NCBI GenBank assembly: GCA_036365455.1 | Contig: JAWQUS010000025.1 | Span: 22,666,001 to 22,730,000 of the forward strand | DNA: 64,000 nucleotides | From: Macrosoma leucophasiata | Taxonomy: Eukaryota > Arthropoda > Insecta > Lepidoptera > Hedylidae | Direction: 5' to 3' | Part shown: piece by piece, positions 26,201-35,815 of the stretch | Numbering within the stretch: position 1 is the stretch's first letter | Layout of the letters: the number at the start of each line of letters is the position of its first letter | Program-made: the position numbers and the translations under genes | Notes under the pieces: model-generated | Databases searched by the model: none | The model's input: the letters and a program-made list of their open reading frames with translations, nothing else | Told to the model about the DNA's origin: nothing

Positions 26201-29200
26201 ATTTATATTATTATACATGTTACAGTCATAGTGTGTCGTCATACGTCGTAACACACGTCTAGATTTGGTACGGAACGGCAGCGGATTCTGTACGCTCCGA
26301 ACCAAATCCGGACGTGTGTAACTACTATCGGACCGCGGATTCGAACCAAATCTGGTTGTGTGTAGAGGAGTCCGGCGGACATTATTATTATTAATCAAAT
26401 CGATGCGGCCCACTTGCGCGGCTTTGGTCTTCAGATTCGGTCCGCCGTACCTAACCCGAACGTGTGATACAACTATAAGTGATGACGGCAACCTTAAGTG
26501 CGAGATTCACAGACCGCACTACGACTACTTTGAGCGAAGTATGCTTAGAACTGTGAGAAATGTATGGGTTTTGACAGTTCGAAGCGTACTTTGCTCGAAA
26601 GTAAAGTCGTAGTGCGGTCTGTGAATCTCGCCCTAAGACATGTACATAAAAACCGGCGGTCAAAATGAAGACGTATTGACAACCCTGAGAGTTTCGCTGT
26701 TATGTTTCTGCGACCTCAGGATAACCAGTACCGAAGTACTTCGGTAGCTTAGTGGTAAAGCGACTGGACTGGTTATCCTGCGGTCGCAGGTTCGATTCCT
26801 GCCCGAAGTCAATTTTTTCTATCCGTTTTTTTCTTTAATTTCTAAACTTCACTCGCATGTATTATTGCGAAAAATAAATATTACAATTGTTATGTTTCTG
26901 TGATCATTATTACGTGGAGTCAGTCTGAAAAATGGTGGTCGAATTATTCCAACAGGCCGCCCTGTGTGTTGCTTTATGACCGCCACTGAACACAAACATT
27001 TAGCATCAGAAAAATGACATAAGATTATAGGGTTATACTGTGTGTTTGCAGAGACGATGTCAGCCAAGGACCCCGAGGGTATAACCATACCGTCCGTGTT
27101 CGTCAGCGAGCTGGCCGGCGTCATACTGTCCAACGAGTACGTCTACACTAACAAGTGCGTATGCCAAAACTCAATCAATCTGGTAGTTATAGGTCGCGCC
27201 AGGTAAAAAGAACGCTGGCGGTCAAGCTGCGCGTCATGTGTTTTTATTTCATTTTATGTTATTCTATGTAATATAGTTTTCAATCTGCCTACCAATACAC
27301 GAAACCGCAAGCGAAAGCTAGATCAAAAATAAACCAATAGGGCTAGTACTTTCATGCCCGAGTGTACCGATGCGCGAACACATCCCTTCTACTTTCTTCC
27401 AGCGTTCTTTTTACGTGGCGCGACATATACTACGAATAATAATATGTATAAAGAACTGTAAGTCGCACACATAAACATTCTTTTTATTTCCTAAAAAAAA
27501 AAAAAGTTGTACGTACTGAAGTTACGTACATTAATTTTGATATTGTACTAGATTTTTTGTATCGTAGCCTGAGTTTATATACCTATTATTATTATAGGTT
27601 ACTGTATTAAACTTAACAAATCTTTTTTCGTGTACCTTTTGTTAGATGTTTAATGAATAATACCTACTTAAATTGTTCTTTTGTTATTTATAATGTGTAT
27701 TCAGACGACGGATGTTTTGCTGGCTTTATTTGTGTCACAGAATCAGGCCCCAATGGAAGACCAGCGCTGCTCATAAGAGCAGCTTTATGCTCAATTGGGG
27801 ACCATTTTGTAACAACAATTAAGTAATTTATAAAATGTCTTACTTATTTTTATTTTAGCTCCAAGTTGTTGTTGCAAATAAAGTATTATTCTATTCTAAA
27901 CACGATACGACGTCGCGTCGTACCACGATGCGACGTCGCATAATGGAAATCAACGACGCGATATCGTAACGTGCCACTATGCACAGCACGACGCCGTCTT
28001 TACAAAATGGGTGAATAATCGGTAGTAAATTTCGAAAAATGGACGGGACTAGACTTGTTCTGCTCATGCTGTTATTAAAAAGACGGATAGAGAAAAAACA
28101 GATACTTTCCTTTTTTACTGGTGGTAGAGCTCCAGTGACGGAGCTCGCGGGGGTAGGCACCACCGCATTACCTAATTTACTTGCCGCTAAATGGTAGTGT
28201 TCAGCACTATCGTGTTCCGGTTAGGTGGTAATGTACGGGCCTGTAATTTCCGTCGTGCATCGTGGCACATTACGATATCGCGTGATAGATTTCCACTATC
28301 GCATCGTGAAACGAAGCCGCATCATGGTACGACGCGACTTTGTATCGTGTTTATATATATGGGAGCCCTAAGCCAAAATATGGTTCCATGTAAATGGACA
28401 CACTGCGGCGCGTCAGGCTAATGGACGTTCCTTGTCGCGACCAATCGTATACCAGGATTATGTAGGTTGAAAGTGTGAGTGTTTGTTATGATTGCAGTTA
28501 GTTTGTTTGCGTTAATGGATCGATGAGAGTTACATTCTATGCATTAGGTATTATTCGTAGGGTAGTTTAGACTGAGAGGAATGTACGCTCGCAGCCGGCG
28601 TGGTGAAGTAGACACACGACCATCTGGCGATGTACACTTGTCCAAAAAAAGGATTATAACCAAATGGTGTATTAGTGGTAAACATCTTTTTTAAACACTA
28701 TGAATGAAACTTATTTAATGAAAGGTGTTTAAGTTGAAGTTTACGAATAATAATCTTTAATTTATTATTCGTACAGAGTAGCGTAACTAAGTCAAGAAAT
28801 GGTTCCAAATAAATAGACACACAGTGGGCGGGACTTATTGTGTTATGTGTTGTGACAGAAAGGGCTCCAACGGCTTCAACGGAAGAGAGATCAGCATAAC
28901 GCTGTGTTGGGGACCGACATGTAACATCTTTACTATTGTATTATATATGATCTTAATGTATTGTACATTACTCAACAATAAATATTGCACATCGAGCCTA
29001 GGAAGGAGACTTCGGCTTATTTCGGGTTTGAAGAGCGTTATATCCTTCGCACCGTACCTATTTGACGTTTGTCGAGCATTTTGATCAAGTTTCGACCAAT
29101 ACCGGAATGTCAGTGCTTACGTAGACAGTGTGCAACAGAGATAACTTTCGCAGGCTCGATGTGCGATATTAATTGTTGAGTGCTGTATGTTAAGTTGTTA

Positions 29201-32200
29201 TAAATAAATAATGTACTCGTATATTTTTATTGCAATTGCAGATACTATATAATGGTGAACGGCGACCTCCCGTTCAACATCAACACGCACCTGCTGCTGC
29301 CGTTCGCGGTCGTCGTGGTGCTCTGCCTCGTCGTTATACTCATATTCATGGTATGTCATACGCACACAACAGTAAGGGGGCGTCCGTTAATATAATGATG
29401 CGTTTTTAGCGAATTTTCAATCCCTCCTCTCCCCGTTTGTGAGATGCTGTGAGATTCGGTTCAACCCACTCCCCCATCACCCAAACACACGTATTCTGTT
29501 TCAAAACGCGTGTATAAAGTGTAAATGCGTTGAGTTTACGTATTATAAACGGATAAAATAATTTACTTGTTATGTTTATCTAATTTAGTATTTAATACTG
29601 CTCAGAAAGTAAGCTAGATTTGGGTATGTCTATGGTCATGTTGTACTTAATTTAACACTGTTTTTTTCTGTTTCTTCTGTCTGCCGAAGAAATTACGTGA
29701 TGTTTGCTTAGATCCCCCTCACCCCAAAGTGAGATTAGTTGAGATTCGGCTCGCTCCCTCTCCCCCCTAAACATCTCACGTTGTTAATGGACGCCCCCTA
29801 AATATTGCAACTAGTTTTATACAACGGGTATGCGCCGCTCTCTAGTACTTTTGAGGGGGGGATCGGTGCCCGTTCATTTTACCGACTAACGTTTCAAAAC
29901 TCTTCAATGCTGTTATTTTACTAGTTTAATGTAATTAACTTTAGAGACCATTTAACCATTTACCATTATCTCTTTATTACATTATATTTGTAGAATAAAT
30001 TATATGCGAAGTAAAACGTTGTGATGTACATTTACGTTATCAAATATTTACAAAATAATTAGTATACGATTCGTTGAGTTGGGAAATGATACATTTGCGG
30101 AATTATATATTTGTGAAATGAATAGTGTACAAAACGTTGGTTTCGAAATGAAGATTTGCGTAACGTTTGTCGGTGAAACGTTAGTTAACCAGGGGGATCA
30201 TCCTACAGTGCTGTCTGCTGTTATTCTGTAACTTTGCTCACAGAAAAAGAGTTATTCGTTACGTAAAACACAACGATGCGGCCAAACACCGAATTATGGG
30301 CTTTTTAAATTAAACGTGCATGTATAGGCCTAGGCCCGACTGGGGTAAGCTTTTGGATCTTTTGGAAAATACAGGCGTTTATTTTTTCGTTTGCAGATAG
30401 TGAAATGTATAAAGGACCGTCGTCGGGCGCGGCGGCATCGGCTGCCGAACCGCTCCCTCAAGAAGATCCCGACCTGCAAGTTCAGCAAGGGCGACCCCTA
30501 CGACACGTGCGCCATCTGCCTTGACGACTACCAGGAAGGCGAGCGGCTTCGAGTTCTGCCCTGTGCTCACGGTGAGATGACGGACTTTATTACTTCTTTA
30601 AAGTAGCATTTGTTCAGCATATAGACTTTAATGTAGAAATATATATAAATATTATAGAATCAATGGTTGATGTTTAAAAAAAAAGTACACGTCTGACTGC
30701 AGTAGTCCAACAAAGATGTTTTGCTACCTAATAGGGTGATTAGGGTAACTGGAAACCACCCTAAATGAATGAATGAGTTTCTGATTCTGACATTCACAAA
30801 TACAATTTCCACAGTAGTTTTCATTACGATATCAATGGTCAGTCAATATCAGGAGGTGGCGTTTGTCAGTTTGCGCGGACCCTCCACGAGTCTGGCTCAC
30901 TCCATGGATATTCTAAATACCATTATTCAGTTTTGGGTAGTCACCGGGGCCTCACCAGCCTAGTCTGACCTATTTTACTTTGTACTACGTGTGCTTACTA
31001 AAATATGTTTTCAATTGCTTTAATTGCAGCATACCACGCGAAATGTATCGACCCGTGGCTGACCCAGAACCGGCGCGTGTGTCCGGTGTGCAAGCGGCGC
31101 GTGTTTGCGGCCGGCGAGCGCCGCCGCCGACACTCTGACTCCACCGACACCGACACCGAGCCACTCGTGCCCGACGCCGACACGCCGCCGCGCACCGACG
31201 TGAGTACCGCCCACCGACACCGACACCGAACCACTCGTGCCCGACGCCGATACGCCGCCGCGCACCGACGTGAGTACCGCTGACAGTAGCCAACACGGTG
31301 CTCCCGACGAGCGCCGCCGCCGACACTCTGACTCCACCGACACCGACACCGAGCCACTCGTGCCCGACGCCGACACGCCGCCGCGCACCGACGTGAGTAC
31401 CGCTGATGGTGGCCGACACGGTGCTCCCGACGAGCGCCGTCGCCGACACTTCGACTCCACCGATACTGACACCGAGCCACTCGTACCCGACGCCGACACG
31501 CCACCGCGCACCGATGTGAGTACCGCTGACGGTGGCCGACACGGTGCTCCCGACGAGCGCCGCCTCCGACACTCCGACTCCACCGATACTGACACCGAGC
31601 CACTCGTGCCCGACGCCGACACGCCGCCGCGCACCGACGTGAGTACCGCTGACGGTGGCCGACACGGTGTTCCCGACGAGCGCCGCCGCCGACACTTCGA
31701 CTCCACTGATACTGACACCGAGCCACTCGTGCCCGACGCCGACACGCCGCCGCGCACCTACGTGAGTACCGCTGACGGTGGCCGACACGGTGCTCCCGAC
31801 GAGCGCCGTTGCCGACACTCCGACTCCACTGATACTGACACCGAGCCACTCGTGCCCGACGCCGACACGCCGCCGCGCACCTACGTGAGTACCGCTGACG
31901 GTGGCCGACACGGTGCTCCCGACGAGCGCCGCCGCCGACACTCCGACTCCACCGACACCGAGCCACTCGTGCCCGACGCCGACACGCCGCCACGCACCGA
32001 CGTGAGTACCGCTGACGGTGGCCGACACGGTGCTCCCGACGAGCGCCGCCGCCGACACTCCGACTGTACCGACACCGACACCGAGCCATTCGTGCCCGAC
32101 GCCGACACGCCGCCGCGCACCGACGTGAGTACCGCTGACGGTGGCCGACACGGTGCTCCCGACGAGCGCCGCCGCCGACACTCCGACTCCACCGACACCG

Positions 32201-35071
32201 ACACCGAGCCACTCGTGCCCGACGCCGACACGCCGCCGCGCACCGACGTGAGTACCGCTGACGGTAGCCAACACGTTGCTCCCGACGAGCGCCGTCGCCG
32301 TGAAGTTACGATTTTTTTAAGTTTATTTTTTTGTCATTCTGGGCACTTTTCGTGATGGGTAAAAAATTATACTCGCGTCAGAATACGTGACCTGATCGAA
32401 AATTCGTAAGACGGTGGTAGACCGCCGGCGCGACGGAGGAGATAGAGTGAAAGTGGGGGAGAGAGAAGAGAGAAATTATAAAAGTAATATAAATTGTCAT
32501 GTTTGTGTACGATATCGCACTAAATGTATATTGTATTTTACCACATAAATGGTAGTACTTTTACACTGATTAATTAAATCGAATGCATGAATTCGTGCAA
32601 AATTATACCCTTACTCCCTTCAAAATATAAAAAATGCAGCTTTCACTTCTGTCGATCCTCGTAGTTATTATTTTTTTATGACCAGACTACACCTAGCCAT
32701 AGCGGACTAACAGCGAAGGGAACATTGTTGCAGGGCGGCACGTTCGAGCAGCAGCGCGAGAACCCGTTCGTGCGCGCGGCGCGCTACATGTCGCGGCTGC
32801 GCGCGCGCGCCCGCCCCGGGCCCGACCCCGATCCCGAGCGAGCCCACACCGTCGACAACGCGGACGAAGTCGAGGACGAAATGTTTGTATACTATCATCA
32901 TAGAGAAAAGAAGAAAGAAAGAAAGAAAGGAACATTTATTTAGAAACAACAGCACATTGAGACATAAACAAAAAAATATGTATAAAAAAAACTGGTTGCC
33001 TGTAAAGTCGGTTTTACGGGCGAAGATTTTACGTGACAACGTCTTTTTCTCGGTAGAAAGGCATTCGCCGGTCCGGCGGGCCTCTCTCTCGTTCGGTGAC
33101 TCATCGTTACGTTACCGGGCGTTACATATACATCATATACACAAGATAAAAAAAAATTAACAACAAAATCACATTAACACAGGTAGGCAGTATGTCTCAC
33201 GGCTGGTCTGAATGGGTTCCCAGATCAGCTTCATATCAAGCAGATATGATCTAATTTTCGCTGGTTTTCATCTGGGACCCTGTGCTCCACGGATGTCACT
33301 CAATTAAAGGTGTCCCATGATACTACTTTATCTTTAAACATTAATAACAAAAAAATATTAAGATAAAATATGTGAAATTATCATTTACATATATCTACTT
33401 TATTATTATTACTTAAACTTAAAAGAAGTAATACAAAATTAAACTACTTATAGTTTATCGACAAAAAATAAATAAATAAGAAATAAAGTGTAGTATTTTT
33501 GGAAGGCTTACTATCCGTGAAACGTACAGGACAGTATATATTACATATCATAATAATATATACATACACAAATCTTTCAAAGAATAGACAGATCAATATC
33601 CCTGTCGCCCAACTCACATTAGAGCAACACGGGCCACCGGCCGACCGAAAAGGAATAGCTATAGCGTTTATTACCAAAGCAAAACAGAAAATTTGTGTAA
33701 CACGCGTTTAAACATCTCGACGACAGGCATAGGCTCACTCGGGCTTGTACTTTGATAGAGGGGAAAGCCCGCATATGACTACGGTTATTGCTACTCCCCT
33801 CCGGTCCACCGGCGGCCGGTGGCCCGCGTTGCTCTATATGTAAAGCCAATTGCAAATTGGTGTTATAGGTCGCGCCAGGTAAAAAGAACGCTGGCGGTAA
33901 AGCTGCGCAGTAGACGATTTATCGATCTATTTGGTGGTATGAGGTGCGGCGTTTTCAATCTGCCTACCAATACACGAAACCGCAAGCGAAAGCTAGATCA
34001 AAAATAAACCAATAGGGCTAGTACTTTCGTGCGCGAGTGTACCGATGCGCGAACACATCCCTTCTACTTTCTTCCAGCGTTCTTTTTACGTGGCGCGACC
34101 TATAAATGAAATGTAATTATCTCCAGTGCGAGTACGGACGAAACGGCGCCGCTAGTGACGCGCTCCCAGCGGCGCCGGCGCCCTCCACGCTCGCAGTCGC
34201 TGCCGCGCGCCGCCGCCGCCAGGGCCGCACTGCCCGCCGCATCCAATCCCGGATCTATTAACGACGCGCAAGGGGAGATTGGTGAGTCTCTGTTGAATAA
34301 GTTTTTTTTTTTATGTCATGGAAGTGGCAAACAATCGTGCAGTTCGCATTGATGTTAAGTGATGACTGCAGCCTATAGACACCCACGGATAGACCGAGGT
34401 CGGAAAGCAGATCCGTTCCCACTCCTGAGGCCTAAGGTGTTATGCCTCTGAAATTGCAGGGCCGTACATTACCACCTGACCGGAACACGATAGTGCTGAA
34501 CACTACCATTTAGCGGCAAGTATATTAGGTAATGCGGTGGTGCCTACTCCCACGAGCTCCGTCACTGGAGCTTTACCACCAGCTTATTTCGGGTCTGTAG
34601 AGCGTTATCTCATTCGCACCGTCCTTATTTGACGTTTGTCGACCGTTTTGATCAAGTTTTGGCCAATACCGGCCTTCAGTGCTTACGTAGGCAGTGTGTA
34701 GCAGAGATAACACTACGAAGTCGAAACGAGCCGATCGTCTCTTTCGCGGGCTCGATTTGCAATATTAATTGTTGAGTACTGTATATTTATACACCTATAC
34801 TATAAATAAATTAAATTGGAGTGTCTGTTAGTACTATAAAAATAACCGTATACATTACATATACGGTATAACCGTATATATACATTACATATACCAAAAC
34901 ATTTTTTTTTCCACATTTCATTCAGTTATTGTTTGCCTATGTTTAGAGGTAACAGACCACCTCTATCACTATTTTAAGTCTTTTATGAATTATATCGAAA
35001 TAATTATAATCTATATAGGTGTGGCCGCTCTACCGGCGCCTGAAGAGAACCCTCCGCACGTCGTGTTATGA
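17112..35071 (+). CDS. RNF13: RNF13/RNF167-type PA-TM-RING E3 ubiquitin ligase, nine exons, N-terminus not found
   Basis: Joined exons: 17112-17281, 18793-18884, 27052-27154, 29242-29350, 30397-30571, 31030-31199, 32734-32882, 34127-34281, 35019-35071 (1176 nt, 391 codons plus stop). Order of domains: lumenal PA domain (exons 1-3, starting [13 protein letters not shown]), one membrane segment ([19 protein letters not shown]), a basic stretch, RING-H2 (CAICLDDY...[16 protein letters not shown]...CPVC), then a low-complexity Ser/Asp/Arg tail ending PPHVVL. All boundaries are GT-AG and phases agree. Family knowledge: these ligases sit in endosome/lysosome membranes with the RING in the cytosol and ubiquitinate proteins there. 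The signal peptide and about 30-40 first residues are missing; a weak candidate (MKLPRVVIFVVFLN, 13376-13435) has no clear donor and I do not accept it. RNF167 is the main alternative name. Confidence 0.9.
17349..17990 (+). pseudogene. Decayed tandem copies of the PA exon
   Basis: A near-full copy of the last 134 nt of the preceding PA exon lies at 17511-17644, with its own gtgagt donor and an open frame when read in register. Shorter, internally deleted copies lie at about 17350-17433 and 17713-17800, and a third degraded one at about 17878-17975. The period is about 363 bp. No acceptor at the copies keeps frame: candidate AGs before 17511 lead to a stop whether the copy replaces or follows the real exon. 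I read these as dead exon copies inside the intron. Confidence 0.75.
18308..18555 (-). repeat. Family A repeat
   Basis: GTGGCAGAGCTCCAGTGACG through CATTGCATAAAAAA; a small internal deletion after GGTCAGATGG. RNF13 intron. Confidence 0.88.
18793..18884 (+). CDS. RNF13: RNF13-like exon: middle of PA domain
   Basis: Acceptor tttgcag, donor gttagt. Encodes [31 protein letters not shown], matching the PA-domain centre of the family (NAQ.AGY..AIVHNV). Phases two in, one out, agreeing with both neighbours. Confidence 0.92.
19910..20030 (-). repeat. Family A fragment
   Basis: Only the T-run-proximal half: GTGGTAACGCAGCTGCATTG to TTAGATAAAAAA. Confidence 0.8.
20109..20430 (+). mobile_element. tRNA-derived SINE, near full length
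   Basis: tRNA-like head with A box TAGCCTAGTGGTAGC and B box GGTTCGATTCC, then a body containing GTGCCCGGAGATGTCAAC, ending GGGGATTACAGGCGTGAAGT. At least five further copies in the window share this body. Confidence 0.85.
21089..21300. other. GC-rich island in an RNF13 intron
   Basis: A ~200-bp patch far richer in CpG than its surroundings, without convincing splice sites or a recognisable ORF. It could be an alternative promoter or an old GC-rich mobile fragment. Confidence 0.4.
21640..21745 (-). mobile_element. Fragment of the tRNA-headed element
   Basis: GACTTCGGGCAGTAATCGAA and CCTGCGACCTCAGGATAACC on + are the complement of the 3' half of the tRNA-like head at 26737-26810, with the shared AAAGAAAAATGGAAAG-type flank. 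Confidence 0.7.
22078..22525 (-). repeat. MITE family E
   Basis: AAAGGAGATGTTGCAAAAAT to CGCAATATCTCCTTT; it abuts the left arm of the palindrome. Confidence 0.85.
23800..24065 (-). repeat. Family A repeat, left palindrome arm
   Basis: Copy with a GTATTGTAATGATAGTGC variant; mirrored exactly at 24760-25025. Confidence 0.9.
24336..24489. repeat. Foldback hairpin at the palindrome centre
   Basis: TTAAGTGCGAGATTCACAGA at left is answered by its complement at right, with a diverged interior. It resembles a MITE with long inverted ends. A related but diverged element lies at 11140-11400. Confidence 0.7.
24760..25025 (+). repeat. Family A repeat, right palindrome arm
   Basis: Inverted twin of the copy at 23800-24065. 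Confidence 0.9.
26248..26632 (+). repeat. Third, direct copy of the palindrome centre
   Basis: Repeats 24095-24479, including the unpaired central ~80 bp, in the same orientation. The junction with the right arm lies in the shared GTAACACACG. Confidence 0.88.
26700..26885 (+). mobile_element. tRNA-headed element, variant tRNA
   Basis: tRNA-like sequence at 26737-26810 (TACTTCGGTAGCTTAGTGG ... GGTTCGATTCC ... CCCGAAGTC) with loop CTGGTTA (GGT in the anticodon place). It is preceded by a short inverted piece of itself and followed by the same tail type as the element at 62638. Confidence 0.7.
27052..27154 (+). CDS. RNF13: RNF13-like exon: end of PA domain
   Basis: Acceptor tttgcag, donor gtgcgt. 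Encodes [26 protein letters not shown] and on, the IPSVF(I/V) strand of the family. The intron before it is about 8.2 kb and holds the large palindrome at 22575-26250. Confidence 0.92.
27189..27428. repeat. MITE family H
   Basis: ATAGGTCGCGCCAGGTAAAA ... TTTTTACGTGGCGCGACATA; about 240 bp; 35 bp after an RNF13 exon. Confidence 0.88.
27898..28352. repeat. Foldback element split by family A
   Basis: AAACACGATACGACGTCGCG at left matches the complement of the right end (CGCGACTTTGTATCGTGTTT). The arms are about 90-100 bp with CG-rich palindromic motifs. Confidence 0.8.
28119..28252 (-). repeat. Family A fragment inside a foldback element
   Basis: ACTGGTGGTAGAGCTCCAGT to GGCCTGTAATTTCC; it splits the foldback at 27898-28352. 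Confidence 0.85.
28966..29202 (+). repeat. MITE family C, complete
   Basis: Inverted ends ACTCAACAATAAATATTGCA and its counterpart TAATTGTTGAGTGCTGT; about 237 bp; 40 bp before an RNF13 exon. Confidence 0.85.
29242..29350 (+). CDS. RNF13: RNF13-like exon: membrane segment
   Basis: Acceptor attgcag, donor gtatgt. Encodes [17 protein letters not shown] followed by a hydrophobic run of about 20 residues, the single transmembrane helix, ending IFM at a phase-0 boundary. Confidence 0.92.
30397..30571 (+). CDS. RNF13: RNF13-like exon: juxtamembrane basic region and first half of RING-H2
   Basis: Acceptor tttgcag, donor gtgaga. [20 protein letters not shown] leads into [17 protein letters not shown] and LRVLPCAH. 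The first three Cys and first His of the zinc-binding RING-H2 are here; an intron splits the finger after CAH. Confidence 0.95.
31030..31199 (+). CDS. RNF13: RNF13-like exon: second half of RING-H2 and start of acidic tail
   Basis: Acceptor attgcag. [21 protein letters not shown] completes the RING-H2 (second His and last three Cys). The last 84 nt ([20 protein letters not shown], then DTPPRTD) form the start of the 123-bp tandem array. The first donor, at 31200, is the only one of the ten that keeps frame into the exon at 32734. Confidence 0.9.
31116..32302 (+). repeat. 123-bp tandem array carrying ten copies of an exon end plus 5' splice site
   Basis: Each unit is 84 nt of RNF13-like exon end plus 39 nt of the following intron. 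GTGAGT donors recur at 31200, 31270, 31393, 31516, 31639, 31762, 31885, 32002, 32125 and 32248. Spacing is 123 bp except 70 (a 53-bp deletion) and 117 (6 bp lost). Units from 31237 on stay open for 372 codons because 123 is a multiple of three and the intron part has no stop, but the 70-bp unit breaks the frame from the true exon, giving TGA at 31281. Long ORFs on the - strand are by-products of stop-poor GC-rich repeats. Confidence 0.93.
32734..32882 (+). CDS. RNF13: RNF13-like exon: C-terminal Arg-rich tail
   Basis: Acceptor gttgcag. Encodes [40 protein letters not shown] and on to EVEDE. The donor gtttgt at 32883 is weak; it is chosen because it leaves two bases that join in phase with 34127. 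The C-terminal tail of this family varies, so the call rests on phase and position. Confidence 0.75.
33620..33837. repeat. MITE family F
   Basis: AGAGCAACACGGGCCACCGG at left and CCGGTGGCCCGCGTTGCTCT at right. Confidence 0.88.
33864..34104. repeat. MITE family H, adjoining an RNF13 acceptor
   Basis: Same ends as the copy at 27189; it stops about 22 nt before the exon at 34127, inside the expected branch-point zone. Confidence 0.88.
34127..34281 (+). CDS. RNF13: RNF13-like exon: C-terminal tail
   Basis: Acceptor ctccag, donor gtgagt. Encodes [20 protein letters not shown] and on; TDETAPL resembles the family tail motif around TEHTPLL. A MITE ends 22 nt before the exon and the common hairpin-ended repeat starts about 20 nt after it. 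Confidence 0.8.
34301..34582 (+). repeat. Family A repeat beside an RNF13 donor
   Basis: The T-run begins about 20 bp after the donor of the exon ending 34281; it ends with the GAGCTCCGTCACTGGAGC hairpin. Confidence 0.9.
34590..34800 (+). repeat. MITE family C, left end truncated
   Basis: TTTCGGGTCTGTAGAGCGTT to AATTGTTGAGTACTGTA; abuts a family A copy. Confidence 0.82.
35019..35071 (+). CDS. RNF13: RNF13-like last coding exon
   Basis: Acceptor atatag. Encodes [17 protein letters not shown] then TGA at 35069-35071. The phase matches the previous exon. No close AATAAA follows; the first one seen is at 36173-36178, so the 3' UTR could be about 1.1 kb. Confidence 0.8.
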
Positions 35072-35408
35072 ACCCCGCGAAGTGCCCGGGATCACTCCGC
35101 ACCGGTCCCCGCCCACTGAGGCCGGATACCGCCTTATTGGCACGGAGATAATATATTATATACTGAACTGTACCTCAGAGTGTTTAAATATTTAGCAATA
35201 CTAGCCGATCGCTAAAAATGAATTTTATATATAGCTGACAAACTTGGTTTACTGATAAACGTGTAATATATATATATAGCAGAGAATAATGCCCTATTGT
35301 ACTAAACAATTATATAAGACAGTTATATACACGTGTTATATACATCTTTAGTCATAATCCCTGGATAGTGTGAAGCGCCAGGCATGACTAGAAAACTTAT
35401 CGTACTAT

Positions 35409-35460
35409 TTTAAGAGACTTAGCTCTACTATCATTAGATAGTGGAGCTAAGTCTCTTAAG
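35409..35460. repeat. Hairpin 340 bp downstream of the RNF13 stop
   Basis: About 24-bp arms (TTAAGAGACTTAGCTCTACT / complement) with two mismatches and a 4-nt loop; pre-miRNA-like size but no expression evidence. Confidence 0.8.
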
Positions 35461-35600
35461 AAATAGATATTAATCTGAACCATTTAATCAATACAAATGG
35501 TATAAATAATAATCTGAATATAATCGAAATGATCGCGCCTATTGTGGATGGCAATGTGGGACAATCATGCATCACTGATTGTTCCACTTTGTCATCTCCA

Positions 35601-35815
35601 GAGAATATGTATAGAATGGACACTGTGACGTCCCGCCCGATTTCCCGCCTCACCCAACCTCCTTCCCTCTTATGGGTGACGTTTGGTATTCTCTACGTGC
35701 TTTGCACACAGGTGCATGTGTAAATACACGTCACTGATTGATCTCTGTGTAAAAGAGACCAAATTAGACGTTTGTATGGAATTTTGGCGGAGTGTCCGCG
35801 GTGTGCCATCTCTTC
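35601..35815 (+). repeat. Repeat family G
   Basis: AGAATATGTATAGAATGGAC ... TATGGGTGACGTTTGGTATT ... TTTTGGCGGAGTGTCCGCGG. Confidence 0.8.

Larger units (their letters stand above)
22575..26250. repeat. 3.7-kb palindrome (two ~1.8-kb inverted arms)
   Basis: The mirror axis is between 24412 and 24413. Arms 22575-24372 and 24453-26250 give the same translated ORFs on both sides and the same bases wherever I compared them; only the central ~80 bp differ. Each arm carries a hairpin-ended repeat copy, a member of the GTAATAATACTACG MITE-like family and unique DNA. It sits in an RNF13 intron. Confidence 0.92.

Noticed and set aside
30985..32274. Long - strand ORFs (429, 404, 245 residues) across the minisatellite
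   Set aside because: Several frames are open at once on both strands because the GC-rich 123-bp unit lacks stops; the peptides are pure repeat translations.
31200..32302. CRISPR-like array
   Set aside because: Direct tandem units without unique spacers, in a eukaryotic gene.
31237..32355. 372-codon + strand ORF of the array as a coding exon
   Set aside because: Not in frame with the RING exon because of the 70-bp unit, and no acceptor with a pyrimidine tract precedes it.
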